From the NCBI RefSeq assembly GCF_040126055.1, contig NZ_CP143541.1, positions 3,534,001 to 3,598,000 of the forward strand: a stretch of DNA of 64,000 nucleotides, given 5' to 3'. The notes beneath the pieces are model-generated. The model saw only the letters and a program-made list of their open reading frames with translations. It was not told the origin of the DNA and made no database searches. A program made the translations under genes and the position numbers. Positions 9,346-17,708 of this stretch are shown one piece after another. Source of the stretch: Pseudalkalibacillus sp. SCS-8 (lineage in GTDB: Bacteria > Bacillota > Bacilli > Bacillales > Fictibacillaceae). Position 1 is the first letter of the stretch. Every line of letters begins with the position of its first letter.

Positions 9346-9544
9346 CGTTTTCGGGTTATTCAGTCCAATCTACCTATTTTAGAAATTGGTTTCCTCCATC
9401 CTTTATTACTAAAGTTGCCATTCTAAAGATAGAAAAAAGGTTTTTTTTGGATAGAAAAAGAAATAGTTTAGGTAGAAGATCCATGAAAATGGAGAATCAA
9501 AAAGACGGTCATGTAAGAAAATCTCTATCTGACGAGGTTGATCT

Positions 9545-10813
9545 ATGTGGATTATAGTTAAAGATATATTGGTCAATGTGCTTTTTATCCTGTTCCCTGC
9601 GCTGTTTTATATCGTGTTTCTTCGCGAGGACGATCGTATCCGCAGAAGGATCATCGCCTCAAGGTTTTTTTTCGTACTGTTCATTTCAATTATCCTTACA
9701 ATGTCTTTACCGGCGGTTTATTCAGAGGAATTCAAATATGATTTAAGAATCATTCCGATTATCATCGCCTATTTGTATGGAGGGATCCGGCCAGGCTTAT
9801 CCTTGACAGCTGCTATGTTAGGGCTGACTGCGTTTCTTTATCCGAGTGAAATTTTCACGACTTTCCTTAATTATTTAATTGTCTCGATCGTCTTACTTCT
9901 TATACATACGTATTACCACGGACGTTCTAAAAAAGGAAAAATCCTTATCGTGTCAGGAATATACCTTATCATTGCAATGGTAAGGGCTGTTTATATCACC
10001 GTTAACGGCTATACTGATCAAATTCTTGTAACGTTTTATCTTGTCTTGATTACCCTCATCACTTTGGTTTCTGTCATTGCCTTGATTGAAACCTTTAAGA
10101 GGCAGCTGAGCTTGCAGCGGGAAATCGAACATATCGAAAAGATGAATGCCATCAGTCAGCTGGCAGCATCCGTCGCACATGAAATCCGGAATCCGATGAC
10201 GACTGTGCGAGGCTTTCTTCAAATTTTAAGCAACAGCAAGCATATACCAGAGTCAGACAGGTCATTCATCTCGATATCCATTGAGGAATTGGACCGTGCA
10301 CAAACAATTATCAATGAATACCTTTCACTCTCAAAAAAGCAGGAGAGTGCTTATGAACGAATCGATCTGACGAGAGTCATCAACGATGCGACCCAGGTCA
10401 TCTCCACATACGCTGTTATTCATAATGTCGAAATCACGACATCCATTGACGAAGATCTTGAGGTGAATTGCTATAAGCATGAAATCCAACAAGTGCTGAT
10501 CAACATCATGAAAAATGGCATTGAGGCGATGCAGGAGAATGGCAAGATGCACATTTCTGCTACTCGCAAGGATCAATACATTGAAATCATCATTCAAGAT
10601 AATGGGTGTGGAATCGATAAAGAGCATTTGAAGCGGCTTGGTACCCCTTATTTTTCGACAAAAGAAGAAGGTACAGGATTAGGACTGACGGTAAGCTTTG
10701 AAATCATAAAACGGATGAAGGGATCGATTGATGTCCAAAGTCAAATCGGGCAAGGAACAACCTTCATCATCTTACTTCCTGCTTCACCTGACCGACAGAA
10801 TGACAAAATTTAA
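9545..10813 (+). CDS. Sensor histidine kinase, KinB-type (5TM-LYT sensor)
   Basis: A 422-residue kinase. Residues 1-180 contain five or six membrane helices of the 5TM-5TMR_LYT type, with almost no extracellular loop. The HisKA box SVAHEIRNPMTTVRGFLQ follows at about 210-227, then a HATPase_c domain with NIMKNGIEAM (N box), DNGCGID (G1) and GTGLGLTV (G2). Length and order match Bacillus KinB, which feeds the Spo0F-Spo0B-Spo0A phosphorelay; the true partner is not shown here because no response regulator is adjacent. GAGG seven bases before the ATG supports the start. Orphan gene with its own terminator. Confidence 0.88.
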   Translation: MWIIVKDILVNVLFILFPALFYIVFLREDDRIRRRIIASRFFFVLFISIILTMSLPAVYSEEFKYDLRIIPIIIAYLYGGIRPGLSLTAAMLGLTAFLYPSEIFTTFLNYLIVSIVLLLIHTYYHGRSKKGKILIVSGIYLIIAMVRAVYITVNGYTDQILVTFYLVLITLITLVSVIALIETFKRQLSLQREIEHIEKMNAISQLAASVAHEIRNPMTTVRGFLQILSNSKHIPESDRSFISISIEELDRAQTIINEYLSLSKKQESAYERIDLTRVINDATQVISTYAVIHNVEITTSIDEDLEVNCYKHEIQQVLINIMKNGIEAMQENGKMHISATRKDQYIEIIIQDNGCGIDKEHLKRLGTPYFSTKEEGTGLGLTVSFEIIKRMKGSIDVQSQIGQGTTFIILLPASPDRQNDKI

Positions 10814-10852
10814 GATAGAGGTCCCGTTGGACGGTTCCTCTATCTTTTTTAT
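10812..10852 (+). terminator. Terminator of the KinB-like kinase gene
   Basis: AGATAGAGG/CCTCTATCT stem plus T run. The convergent ABC-F gene ends a few bases later. Confidence 0.85.
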
Positions 10853-10860
10853 GGGCTTTG

Positions 10861-12672
10861 TTAAAGATCGTTGTTAATTTGTTGAATCCGCTCTTTGATC
10901 TTTCTGATTTGGTTTTTCAGTTCCGTTTCATCCTCTACGTTCTCGGTTGACATTAAATTGGACAGCAGAAATTTCAATCGTTCCAATTCATTTTCCATCC
11001 CCTGCTGCTCAGGTGATACACGATCATGTGTCAGCCATTCCTTATAGGTTCCGCAATAATCATAGAACCCATCATTCAACGAAAGGACTCGGTTGGCGAC
11101 TTGATCAAGAAGATAGGTGTCATGGGAAACCGTTACTACAGTGCCAGGATAGATCCTTAAGGCTTCTTCAATCCGTTCCCTCGTATCAATATCCAAATAA
11201 TTCGTCGGTTCATCAAGCACAAGCAAGTTCGCCTCTGAAAAATAAAGCTTTACGAATGCAACCCGGCATTTTTCACCCATGCTTAAATGCTTGATTTGCT
11301 TATGCACATCATCCCGTCTGAATAAAAAACAAGCGAGAATGGTCCGCACTTCGGATTCACTCAGCTCTGAACTCTCCTGAATTTGTTGCAGAACGGATAA
11401 ATCAGGATCCAGACCCTCAAGCTCTTGCATGAAATAGCCTGGAATCAGCTGAGGGTGCTGCTGGATGGTCCCCTCAACCGGATCCAAGTGGCCTGTGATC
11501 AGCTTCAATAAAGTCGTTTTCCCGGTTCCGTTCCGTCCGATGACAGCCATTCGATCTCCTCTTTCAACGGTAAACGAAACCTTATCAAATAATGGTGTAT
11601 CTCGCTCATAGTGAAACGACATCTTTTCAACTCGAACGAGATGTTTACTTTCAAACGATCCTGTTCCAAACTCGACGTTAATGCGTAGTTGTTCTTCCGG
11701 CTTTTCCACCTTATTCTTTTTGATTCGTTCAAGGGCAGCTTCTTTCGCCTTGAACCTCGTTATATTTTTGTTCGCCTTTTTTTTCGCAAAAGGATCTCGC
11801 TCACTGGCGGCATTATGGGCCTTCTGGAACCATTGCTTATACGTCGTCACAGCCTCCTGCAGCTTTCGCTTTTCTGTTTGTTGCTTTTGATAGGCCGCTT
11901 CCTTCGTACGCCGTTCATGCTCCTTCTGTTTCTTATAGTCAGAATACCCACCTTGATATTTCTTCGTTCCGCCGGGGGTAAGTTCATAAGTAAAATGTGC
12001 GACCTGGTCAATAAAGGCACGTTCATGAGAGATGAAAAGTAATGTCCCCTTGAAATTTTGCAGCCAATTCCCCAGCCATTCCATCGTTTCGGCATCTAAA
12101 TGATTTGTCGGTTCATCTAGAACGAGCAGGTCGGGCTCCGTGCGCATCACCCTTGCGAGCTTGGCGCGTGTCTTTTGGCCTCCACTCAGATGGGCAAAAG
12201 GTGTTTCCCAGACCGCTTCATGCAAACCCATACGTTTTAGAGATCTTTCAATTGAAGAGGACCACCCATATCCATCAAGGTCGATATACTTTTGCAATAA
12301 CTCACTATACGTGGATAACTCTTTCTCCGTATACGTATTCTTCGCCATTTTCTTTTCGAAACTCGCTAAACGTTTTTTGAGGCTGTATCGTTCAGGTGAT
12401 TCCATCTCTACAAATTCCCGTGCCGTGGTATCTCGATCAACCTGGTCGTATTGTAAAACAACCGCCCAATCTTCTTTTTTACGATAATGATGAACTTTAC
12501 CTCGTGTACTTTCCACCTCACCCATTAGAACGTTTATAAAAGTCGTCTTCCCGACTCCATTCTTCCCAAGTAAAGCAATATGTTCACCTTTATGGATTTC
12601 AAAATCAGCATCTTCAAAAATGAGACGACCATCCCGTTCAACTGCAATATGTTCAGCTTTTAAAATCAGCAT
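10861..12672 (-). CDS. ABC-F family ATPase, probable ribosome-protection type
   Basis: A 603-residue protein with two ABC ATPase domains and no membrane segment. NBD1 has Walker A GKNGVGKTT, signature LSGGQKTRAKLARV and Walker B LLVLDEPTNHLD; NBD2 has GRNGTGKTT, LSMGEKCRVAF and LLVLDEPTNYLD. A charged linker of about 80 residues between them and a coiled-coil tail (ELERLKFLLSNL onward) fit ABC-F factors such as VmlR, Vga and Msr that free the ribosome from antibiotics bound at the peptidyl transferase centre. Start ATG at 12672 has GGAGGG eight bases upstream. The 250-base leader carries an attenuator, which supports antibiotic-inducible expression; drug specificity cannot be told. Confidence 0.87.
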   Translation of the reverse strand: MLILKAEHIAVERDGRLIFEDADFEIHKGEHIALLGKNGVGKTTFINVLMGEVESTRGKVHHYRKKEDWAVVLQYDQVDRDTTAREFVEMESPERYSLKKRLASFEKKMAKNTYTEKELSTYSELLQKYIDLDGYGWSSSIERSLKRMGLHEAVWETPFAHLSGGQKTRAKLARVMRTEPDLLVLDEPTNHLDAETMEWLGNWLQNFKGTLLFISHERAFIDQVAHFTYELTPGGTKKYQGGYSDYKKQKEHERRTKEAAYQKQQTEKRKLQEAVTTYKQWFQKAHNAASERDPFAKKKANKNITRFKAKEAALERIKKNKVEKPEEQLRINVEFGTGSFESKHLVRVEKMSFHYERDTPLFDKVSFTVERGDRMAVIGRNGTGKTTLLKLITGHLDPVEGTIQQHPQLIPGYFMQELEGLDPDLSVLQQIQESSELSESEVRTILACFLFRRDDVHKQIKHLSMGEKCRVAFVKLYFSEANLLVLDEPTNYLDIDTRERIEEALRIYPGTVVTVSHDTYLLDQVANRVLSLNDGFYDYCGTYKEWLTHDRVSPEQQGMENELERLKFLLSNLMSTENVEDETELKNQIRKIKERIQQINNDL

Positions 12673-12705
12673 ACACTTACTCCCTCCATGGATTCGTAAA
12701 GGCAT

Positions 12706-12730
12706 AAAAAAACACAGGCCTATGCCTGTG
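12706..12730 (-). terminator. Intrinsic terminator in the ABC-F leader (attenuator)
   Basis: On the minus strand CACAGGC-ATAG..GCCTGTG is followed directly by seven T, and lies 34 bases before the ABC-F start codon, downstream of that gene's promoter. An upstream copy TGCCTGTG (12840-12847) is an 8-base perfect complement to the 5' arm (12723-12730), so an antiterminator can form. Confidence 0.8.
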
Positions 12731-12753
12731 AAAACAGAAAAGTGGATATATAC

Positions 12754-12894
12754 GGTTTACTTCCGTCTTGTCGTAAACCAAACGAATCCCTGGATGATAT
12801 AACGTATCCAATTCGACATACTTATCCCTTTGCTCTGAACACAGGCAGAGCCATTTTTCGTATTCAACTACGCGAAAAATGTCAGGGACTTCAT
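12754..12894 (-). promoter_or_regulatory. Folded part of the ABC-F leader
   Basis: Three further hairpins in order of transcription: 12880-12853 (ATTTTTCG/CGAAAAAT, overlapping the end of a possible leader peptide), 12850-12833 (CTCTG/CAGAG, whose loop holds the antiterminator arm) and 12779-12754 (GGTTTAC/GTAAACC). The order allows mutually exclusive folds that depend on ribosome position. Confidence 0.65.
12868..12894 (-). CDS. Possible leader peptide MKSLTFFA of the ABC-F gene
   Basis: Eight codons and a stop, starting at ATG 12894. It follows the only SD in the leader (AAGGAGG, 12911-12917), but the spacing of 16 bases is long, so translation may be weak. Its last codons lie inside the first leader hairpin, as expected of a stalling peptide. 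Short and unproven. Confidence 0.4.
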   Translation of the reverse strand: MKSLTFFA

Positions 12895-12932
12895 GGCGTA
12901 AGTGTGGATACCTCCTTAGGTTTTGTTTTATC

Positions 12933-12961
12933 ATTATACATAACATTCCTGATTATTCCAA
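12933..12961 (-). promoter_or_regulatory. Promoter of the ABC-F transcription unit
   Basis: TTGGAA, 17 bases, TATAAT on the minus strand. It gives a leader of about 250 bases before the ABC-F start. It is back to back with the DUF418 gene promoter region. Confidence 0.7.
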
Positions 12962-13014
12962 CAATTATGATAAAATGTTTCACATGGAACATCTACCTAA
13001 AGGAGGCAACGCAC

Positions 13015-14247
13015 TTGCAACCATCGCCATTAGCAAACAACCAACGTATTACGACCATTGATATGTTAAGAGGATTTGCCCTTTTCGGCATTTTCCTTGT
13101 AAACATGCCTTCTTTTTTCAGTCCAGCCTTTCAATATGATTACTATTCCCTTCCGATTGCATATGAAGGGGTGGATCAATGGGTTCGGCTGTTCTTCGAC
13201 TTGTTTGTTCAAGCTCGCTTTTACCCGATTTTTTCTTTCTTATTTGGATTCGGCTTTTTTATTTTTTTATCACGTGCGGAATTGAAATCGGACCATCCAC
13301 GTAAATTGTTCGTCCGCAGATTGACCATCCTTTTGGTTATCGGTCTCCTGCATCTTGTTTTTCTCTGGTATGGAGACATTTTACATACGTACGCTTTGAC
13401 AGGATTTCTCTTGTTCCTGTTTTACTCGCGTAAACCGCGGACAATCCTGATCTGGGCTTTTGCATTGCTCGTCTTATTTTATGGTTTGACGGCAGCCCAA
13501 TTGCTCGTTCCTGACACCTTGATGAAACAGGTACAATACATGAACGAAACGGTCGGTAATAAGAAAGTGGAGGAATCGATCACGACTTATACGGAAGCAG
13601 GTTTTGGGGAATTGATTGCCTATCGTTTTTCTGAAGAGGTTCTTCCTATCTTGCAGCTTACAATCTTTAGCGTCCCCCTTATCCTTGCTTTATTCCTATT
13701 CGGACTTTATGTGGCAAAGAGAGGCATTATCGCTGATCCAGCCAAACATATACGTCTCATTAAAAAAGTCTGGATCACCAGCGGGGTATTCGCTGTACCA
13801 TTTACATTGTGGCTTGGAGCCGTCCAATTGAACGTTGTGGATTATGGCTATAAGGAGGATACGGCTGAGTTTTTACTGCAACAGATCAGTGGCTTGTTCT
13901 TGGCAGCTTTCTATATTTCTTCCTTTGTCTTATTCGTGCAAAAGGTTCCGATTACAAAAGGATTACGTGCATTGGATGCAGCCGGAAGAATGGCACTGAC
14001 GAATTATCTTCTGCAGACCTTTTTTGCGGTCATCCTTGCACTCGGGTTTGATTTGTTCAACCGCATCAGTCTTTCGATCGGACTATTGATATGTTTGGCC
14101 TTTTTCTCACTTCAGCTCATTTTCAGCCTGTATTGGCTGAAATACTTTCAATACGGACCGTTCGAGTGGGTATGGCGTTCGTTGACCTATCGACAAAAAC
14201 AGCCATTCTGGAGGACAGATCGATTCGAAAAAACGGGTGACATGTAA
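13015..14247 (+). CDS. DUF418 family multispanning membrane protein (YeiB-like)
   Basis: A 410-residue protein that opens with RITTIDMLRGFALFGIFLVN, the signature start of the DUF418/YeiB family, and continues with 9-10 hydrophobic segments; the C-terminal DUF418 part spans roughly 230-400 (LTNYLLQTFFAVILALG and YWLKYFQYGPFEWVWRS). Substrate and role are unknown; members are suspected transporters or acyl-transfer proteins. The start is TTG at 13015 with AGGAGG eight bases upstream; the upstream in-frame reading overlaps the ABC-F leader and is not coding. Its end forms part of the terminator. Confidence 0.85.
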   Translation: MQPSPLANNQRITTIDMLRGFALFGIFLVNMPSFFSPAFQYDYYSLPIAYEGVDQWVRLFFDLFVQARFYPIFSFLFGFGFFIFLSRAELKSDHPRKLFVRRLTILLVIGLLHLVFLWYGDILHTYALTGFLLFLFYSRKPRTILIWAFALLVLFYGLTAAQLLVPDTLMKQVQYMNETVGNKKVEESITTYTEAGFGELIAYRFSEEVLPILQLTIFSVPLILALFLFGLYVAKRGIIADPAKHIRLIKKVWITSGVFAVPFTLWLGAVQLNVVDYGYKEDTAEFLLQQISGLFLAAFYISSFVLFVQKVPITKGLRALDAAGRMALTNYLLQTFFAVILALGFDLFNRISLSIGLLICLAFFSLQLIFSLYWLKYFQYGPFEWVWRSLTYRQKQPFWRTDRFEKTGDM

Positions 14248-14280
14248 AAGGCGCTCATGCCTTTTATACGTCACCCTTTT
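14235..14280. terminator. Bidirectional terminator between the DUF418 gene and hemF
   Basis: GGGTGAC/GTCACCC outer stem and AAAAGGC/GCCTTTT inner stem. T runs are present on both strands; the 5' arm lies within the last codons of the DUF418 gene. Confidence 0.8.
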
Positions 14281-14281
14281 A

Positions 14282-15214
14282 TTATCCATTCAGCCAATCA
14301 ATCTCTTTTCTGAGCAGCTTTTGCGTCTCGGCCTCTTTACTTCCAGGCTGAGGCTGGAAGTTATACATCCAGCTCACTTCTGGCGGCAGGCTCATAAAGA
14401 TCGACTCGATCCGCCCTCCTGAATCCAATCCGAATTTTGTTCCTCTGTCATAAATGAGATTGAACTCAACATACCGGCCTCTTCTAATCCGCTGCCATTG
14501 CTTCTCAGCTTCCTCATAGGGAAGATGACGGTTTGATTGGATGAGGGAGGTATAAATCGGTGCAAACGCCTCTCCCACCTCCTTGACGAAATCGAACCGC
14601 TCTTCAATCGTAAACGTATCATCTACCCCTAATCGATCAAAGAAAATGCCTCCTACCCCCCTCGTTTCATGACGATGTTTGATATAGAAATAGTCATCCG
14701 CCCACTTTTTGAAGGTTGGGTAATAGGAGGCGTGATGACGATCACAAATCCCTTTCAATTTTTGATGGAATCCTTTCGCTTGTGGCACATCAATATATAT
14801 TGGAGTCAGGTCGATTCCTCCACCAAACCATTTTTCTCCGTTGGATACTTCAAAGTAACGAACGTTCATATGGATGATCGGTACCATCGGACTGATTGGA
14901 TGCATGACGATGGAAACGCCAGTGGCAAAAAAAGTGCCTCCTCGCTGGATCTGCAACACATCCGCCATCTGATCAGAAAGAACACCATAGACCTCTGAAA
15001 AGTTGACGCCACCCTTTTCGATGACGGATCCATTTTCGATGATCCGTGTCCTCCCTCCACCTCCTGCTTCCCGGTGCCATAATTCCTCCTGAAACCGGCC
15101 TGTCCCATCACTTTCCTCAAGCTTTTTACAAATTTCGTCCTGAAGTGTCTTGAAGGTATCGCGAATATACGTTTTATCAACCGTACGTGATTGCGGTGAA
15201 TGTATGCTGTTCAT
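14282..15214 (-). CDS. hemF: Oxygen-dependent coproporphyrinogen III oxidase
   Basis: HemF oxidatively decarboxylates coproporphyrinogen III to protoporphyrinogen IX with O2. All family blocks are present in 310 residues: REAGGGGRTRIIENG, EKGGVNFSEVYG, HPISPMVPIIHMNVRYFE, WFGGGIDLTPIY, the HRHETRGVGGIFFD segment and RRGRYVEFNLIYDRGTKFGL near the C-terminus. Bacillaceae normally make heme through the coproporphyrin route (HemY/HemQ), so HemF is unexpected. No other heme gene is adjacent. The ATG at 15214 has only a weak SD, so the exact start is less sure. Confidence 0.93.
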   Translation of the reverse strand: MNSIHSPQSRTVDKTYIRDTFKTLQDEICKKLEESDGTGRFQEELWHREAGGGGRTRIIENGSVIEKGGVNFSEVYGVLSDQMADVLQIQRGGTFFATGVSIVMHPISPMVPIIHMNVRYFEVSNGEKWFGGGIDLTPIYIDVPQAKGFHQKLKGICDRHHASYYPTFKKWADDYFYIKHRHETRGVGGIFFDRLGVDDTFTIEERFDFVKEVGEAFAPIYTSLIQSNRHLPYEEAEKQWQRIRRGRYVEFNLIYDRGTKFGLDSGGRIESIFMSLPPEVSWMYNFQPQPGSKEAETQKLLRKEIDWLNG

Positions 15215-15424
15215 CGTAGATGCTGGTATTCGAGGGAATCCCCCGCCAGCAACGAGCCTCCTAACATGCCTTTACCGACCTAGAACTACCACTTTTGCGA
15301 CCAGTAAAAGGGAATTTTTTCTACACAAACAAAAAGATACACCATATTCAGAATTTTGTAAAATTTACCCCTTAAAAGGTGAATGGGAGAAGGAACAACG
15401 TTTTAAAGGTCGTGAAAACGCGAA

Positions 15425-15600
15425 AAACTTGAAATGAGGACAGTGAAACACTGTTTATTTGCCCTGAAATCTCAAAAACTTGAGAATGAGGGCACAAAAA
15501 CCATGTTTATTTGCCCTAATAACCCAAAACCTCGAAAATGAGGGCACTGAAACGATGTTTATTTACCCTCAAAACGCAAAATTACGATTATGAGGGCAAA
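15425..15600 (+). repeat. Tandem repeat of about 52 bp, more than three copies
   Basis: The 15215-15673 gap has no gene. Units begin with GAAATGAGGAC at 15431, GAGAATGAGGGC at 15482, GAAAATGAGGGC at 15534 and GATTATGAGGGC at 15586. Each of the three full units carries TGTTTATTTRCCCT, whose CCCT can pair with AGGG of a unit, so the transcript may fold. The remaining part, 15215-15424, shows nothing recognisable. Confidence 0.75.
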
Positions 15601-15628
15601 AAAAGCCATCTATACTGTTACCAAAAGA

Positions 15629-15668
15629 AAAAAAGCTGTCGCCCCATCGAGGGGTGCGACAGCTTTCA
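15629..15668 (-). terminator. Terminator of the rRNA methyltransferase gene
   Basis: AAAGCTGTCGC(A)CCCC/GGGGCGACAGCTTT stem with a T run on the minus strand. Confidence 0.9.
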
Positions 15669-15673
15669 TTCCA

Positions 15674-16870
15674 TCAGCCTTTTATCTTTTTAATGAATAG
15701 GACCTTCAAATAATCTCCTTCAGGGAATTCTGGTATCGTCTTGAAATCATCTGGTAAGGAATGTTCCTGAATGATCTTATAGGTTCCGTTCATTTCCTTA
15801 AAGGCCTTCTCCACGAACGACTTGAACTTTTTCATATTGAAGCCTGCATAATTGGTGGAAGCGACGATTATGCCATCATCCTCCGTAATCGCAATCGCTT
15901 CTTTTAGAAGATCTTTGTAGCCTTTTGCGACACTAAAGCGATGCTTTTTTGATCGGGCAAAACTCGGCGGGTCAAGAATGACCATATCGAACTTGATGTT
16001 CTTCCGTACCGCATATTTGAAGTAGTTAAACACATCCATAACGCGGATTTCATGTGCTTCATAATCGATTTCATTCAAACTGAATTGCTCGATGGTCTTG
16101 CTGTGGCTTCGGTTCGCAAGGTCTACACTCGTCGTTTTCGGTGCACCACCCAGGGCTGCGAAAACAGAGAAAGCTCCTGTATAGGAAAAGGTATTAAGGA
16201 CGGTCTTTCCAGCAGCGAATTGATCACGGATACTCTTTCGTACCTCCCTTTGATCCAAGAACACACCGACCATCGCACCATCATTCAAGTAAATGGCGAA
16301 ATGAACACCATTCTCCTGTACGACAATTGGAAATTGAGCCCGCTCCCCGAGTACAAAATCATCATCGTCTATGTATTGTCCTTTTTGATCGAAACGTTTC
16401 TTCTCATAGATTCCTTTGAATTCCAGGCTGTTCTTCAGCGCTTCAAGGATCGGCTCCTTGAACCGGAAGATCCCTTCGCTATACCAATTAATAAGCAGGT
16501 ACCCATTGAAGTAATCGATTGTCACCCCGCCAATTCCATCGCCTTCCCCATTCACAAGGCGGAATGCATTCGTGTTCGGATCATCGAAAAAAGACTGACG
16601 AGCTTGGATGGCGCTTTTGATTTTTCGCTCAAAGAAAGAAAAATCGACTGGTTCATCCTTTCTTGTCAGCACCCATCCGTATCCTTTGTTCTGAATGCCG
16701 TAATAGCCTTTTCCAAGGAAGCGTCCTTTTTCATCCACCAGCTTTAATACAGTACCTTCCTCCTTCAGCTCATGGATGTTCACGATCGCTTCTTTCAACA
16801 AGAGGGGGTAGCCACCGTCTAAACGATTTGCATATTTCGATTTTATCGTCACTTTCTGTTCTTCCATCAT
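15674..16870 (-). CDS. Class I rRNA large-subunit methyltransferase, RlmI/YwbD-like
   Basis: A 398-residue SAM-dependent methyltransferase with an N-terminal PUA domain (residues 1 to about 75, KSKYANRLDGGYPLL), a central EEHEE-type insert, and a C-terminal Rossmann domain with TVLNTFSYTGAFSVFAA (SAM motif I), VDLANRS, and the catalytic-region motif ILDPPSFARSKK. Homologues methylate a cytosine C5 of 23S rRNA; the exact base is inferred only. The start is one of GTG 16879, ATG 16870 or ATG 16867; AGGA spacing favours 16870. Monocistronic. Confidence 0.85.
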   Translation of the reverse strand: MMEEQKVTIKSKYANRLDGGYPLLLKEAIVNIHELKEEGTVLKLVDEKGRFLGKGYYGIQNKGYGWVLTRKDEPVDFSFFERKIKSAIQARQSFFDDPNTNAFRLVNGEGDGIGGVTIDYFNGYLLINWYSEGIFRFKEPILEALKNSLEFKGIYEKKRFDQKGQYIDDDDFVLGERAQFPIVVQENGVHFAIYLNDGAMVGVFLDQREVRKSIRDQFAAGKTVLNTFSYTGAFSVFAALGGAPKTTSVDLANRSHSKTIEQFSLNEIDYEAHEIRVMDVFNYFKYAVRKNIKFDMVILDPPSFARSKKHRFSVAKGYKDLLKEAIAITEDDGIIVASTNYAGFNMKKFKSFVEKAFKEMNGTYKIIQEHSLPDDFKTIPEFPEGDYLKVLFIKKIKG

Positions 16871-17002
16871 TGCGTTCACATTCCTAACTTTACAGATTGT
16901 TCGTAACTCCTACCATCATATCATGTTCGCACTGCAGAATTCTAAATCATACATAGGCGGACTGTCTGCTGAAGCATGACAGGATCCTAAATCTCCTTAC
17001 AT

Positions 17003-17578
17003 TCAGCTATTCTCTCCATCCTCATCTTCATCATTATTTTGTTTGGGAACCGATGTACCAACAGCAGTAAAGACGGAACCTAATGCTTGAATCCAGCTTC
17101 CATTCACCCCTAAATTGGTGCTTGTTACCTGATCGCCTTGAAGGCCAAGGATCCCACCGATTGCCTGAAGCGAGTTCCCCCACGTTTGTAGGGTGTTCCC
17201 GAGAACGTTCAAGAACTCCTCTCGTAAATTCTGGATTTGTTCAAACACTGCCAACAGCGCACCCAAAGCCTGGAGCCAGTTTCCTGCGATTTGAAATTCT
17301 TGTTTCTTAACATCGGGGAGGTCGGCTACAATCCCGTAGATGACGGTCAGGTTTCCGACTACCTGGATGGAATTTCCTGTCGATTCTAAGGTGATGGTTG
17401 GGGAGCCTGCTGCTTGAATTGCATTCCCTAAAGCTTGGAGTGCATTTCCGACAATACGAAGCTGTTTGTTGACTTCCTTCGGCAGGTAGAAGCTTGGTGT
17501 ACTGCCGATTGCCGCGAGAATCGTACCGACCGCTTGCGTCCAGGAACCGGATATCTCAATAATCTGCGTGCCCACCAT
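17003..17578 (-). CDS. Repetitive WxQALG-motif protein (DUF6944-like)
   Basis: About 191 residues made of imperfect repeats of the form GnxlQalGnxlxaiG: GSWTQAVGTILAAIG, GNALQALGNAIQAAG, GNSIQVVGNLTVIYG, GNWLQALGALLAVFE, GNTLQTWGNSLQAIG, GSWIQALGSVFTAVG. The regular 11-residue spacing suggests a repeating amphipathic helix or solenoid. It ends in an acidic tail (NNDEDEDGENS). There is no clear signal peptide. Function unknown. GTG and ATG codons cluster at the start (17584-17575); I take the ATG. It lies downstream of a secreted helical protein in the same direction. Confidence 0.65.
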   Translation of the reverse strand: MVGTQIIEISGSWTQAVGTILAAIGSTPSFYLPKEVNKQLRIVGNALQALGNAIQAAGSPTITLESTGNSIQVVGNLTVIYGIVADLPDVKKQEFQIAGNWLQALGALLAVFEQIQNLREEFLNVLGNTLQTWGNSLQAIGGILGLQGDQVTSTNLGVNGSWIQALGSVFTAVGTSVPKQNNDEDEDGENS

Positions 17579-17708
17579 CACCACCTGCCTCTCTCGAAGA
17601 TCGTCTCTTCACATCGTATTCATGTCCGAAAGAGACCGTTCGAGTTCCAACAGGTATGAAAAAAGAGAGAGGCTTCTATACCTCCCTCAACCTATTTCTA
17701 GCTTGTTT

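Noticed and set aside
9300..9557. 85-codon plus-strand frame between the BCCT gene and the KinB-like gene
   Set aside because: It begins within the BCCT terminator hairpin and has no SD.
12677..12946. 89-codon minus-strand frame through the ABC-F leader
   Set aside because: It has no start codon at a usable distance after the SD and runs through all leader hairpins and the terminator; the frame is a by-product of the leader.
15425..15600. CRISPR array
   Set aside because: The 51-52 base units are similar throughout rather than identical repeats with unrelated spacers; no cas gene.
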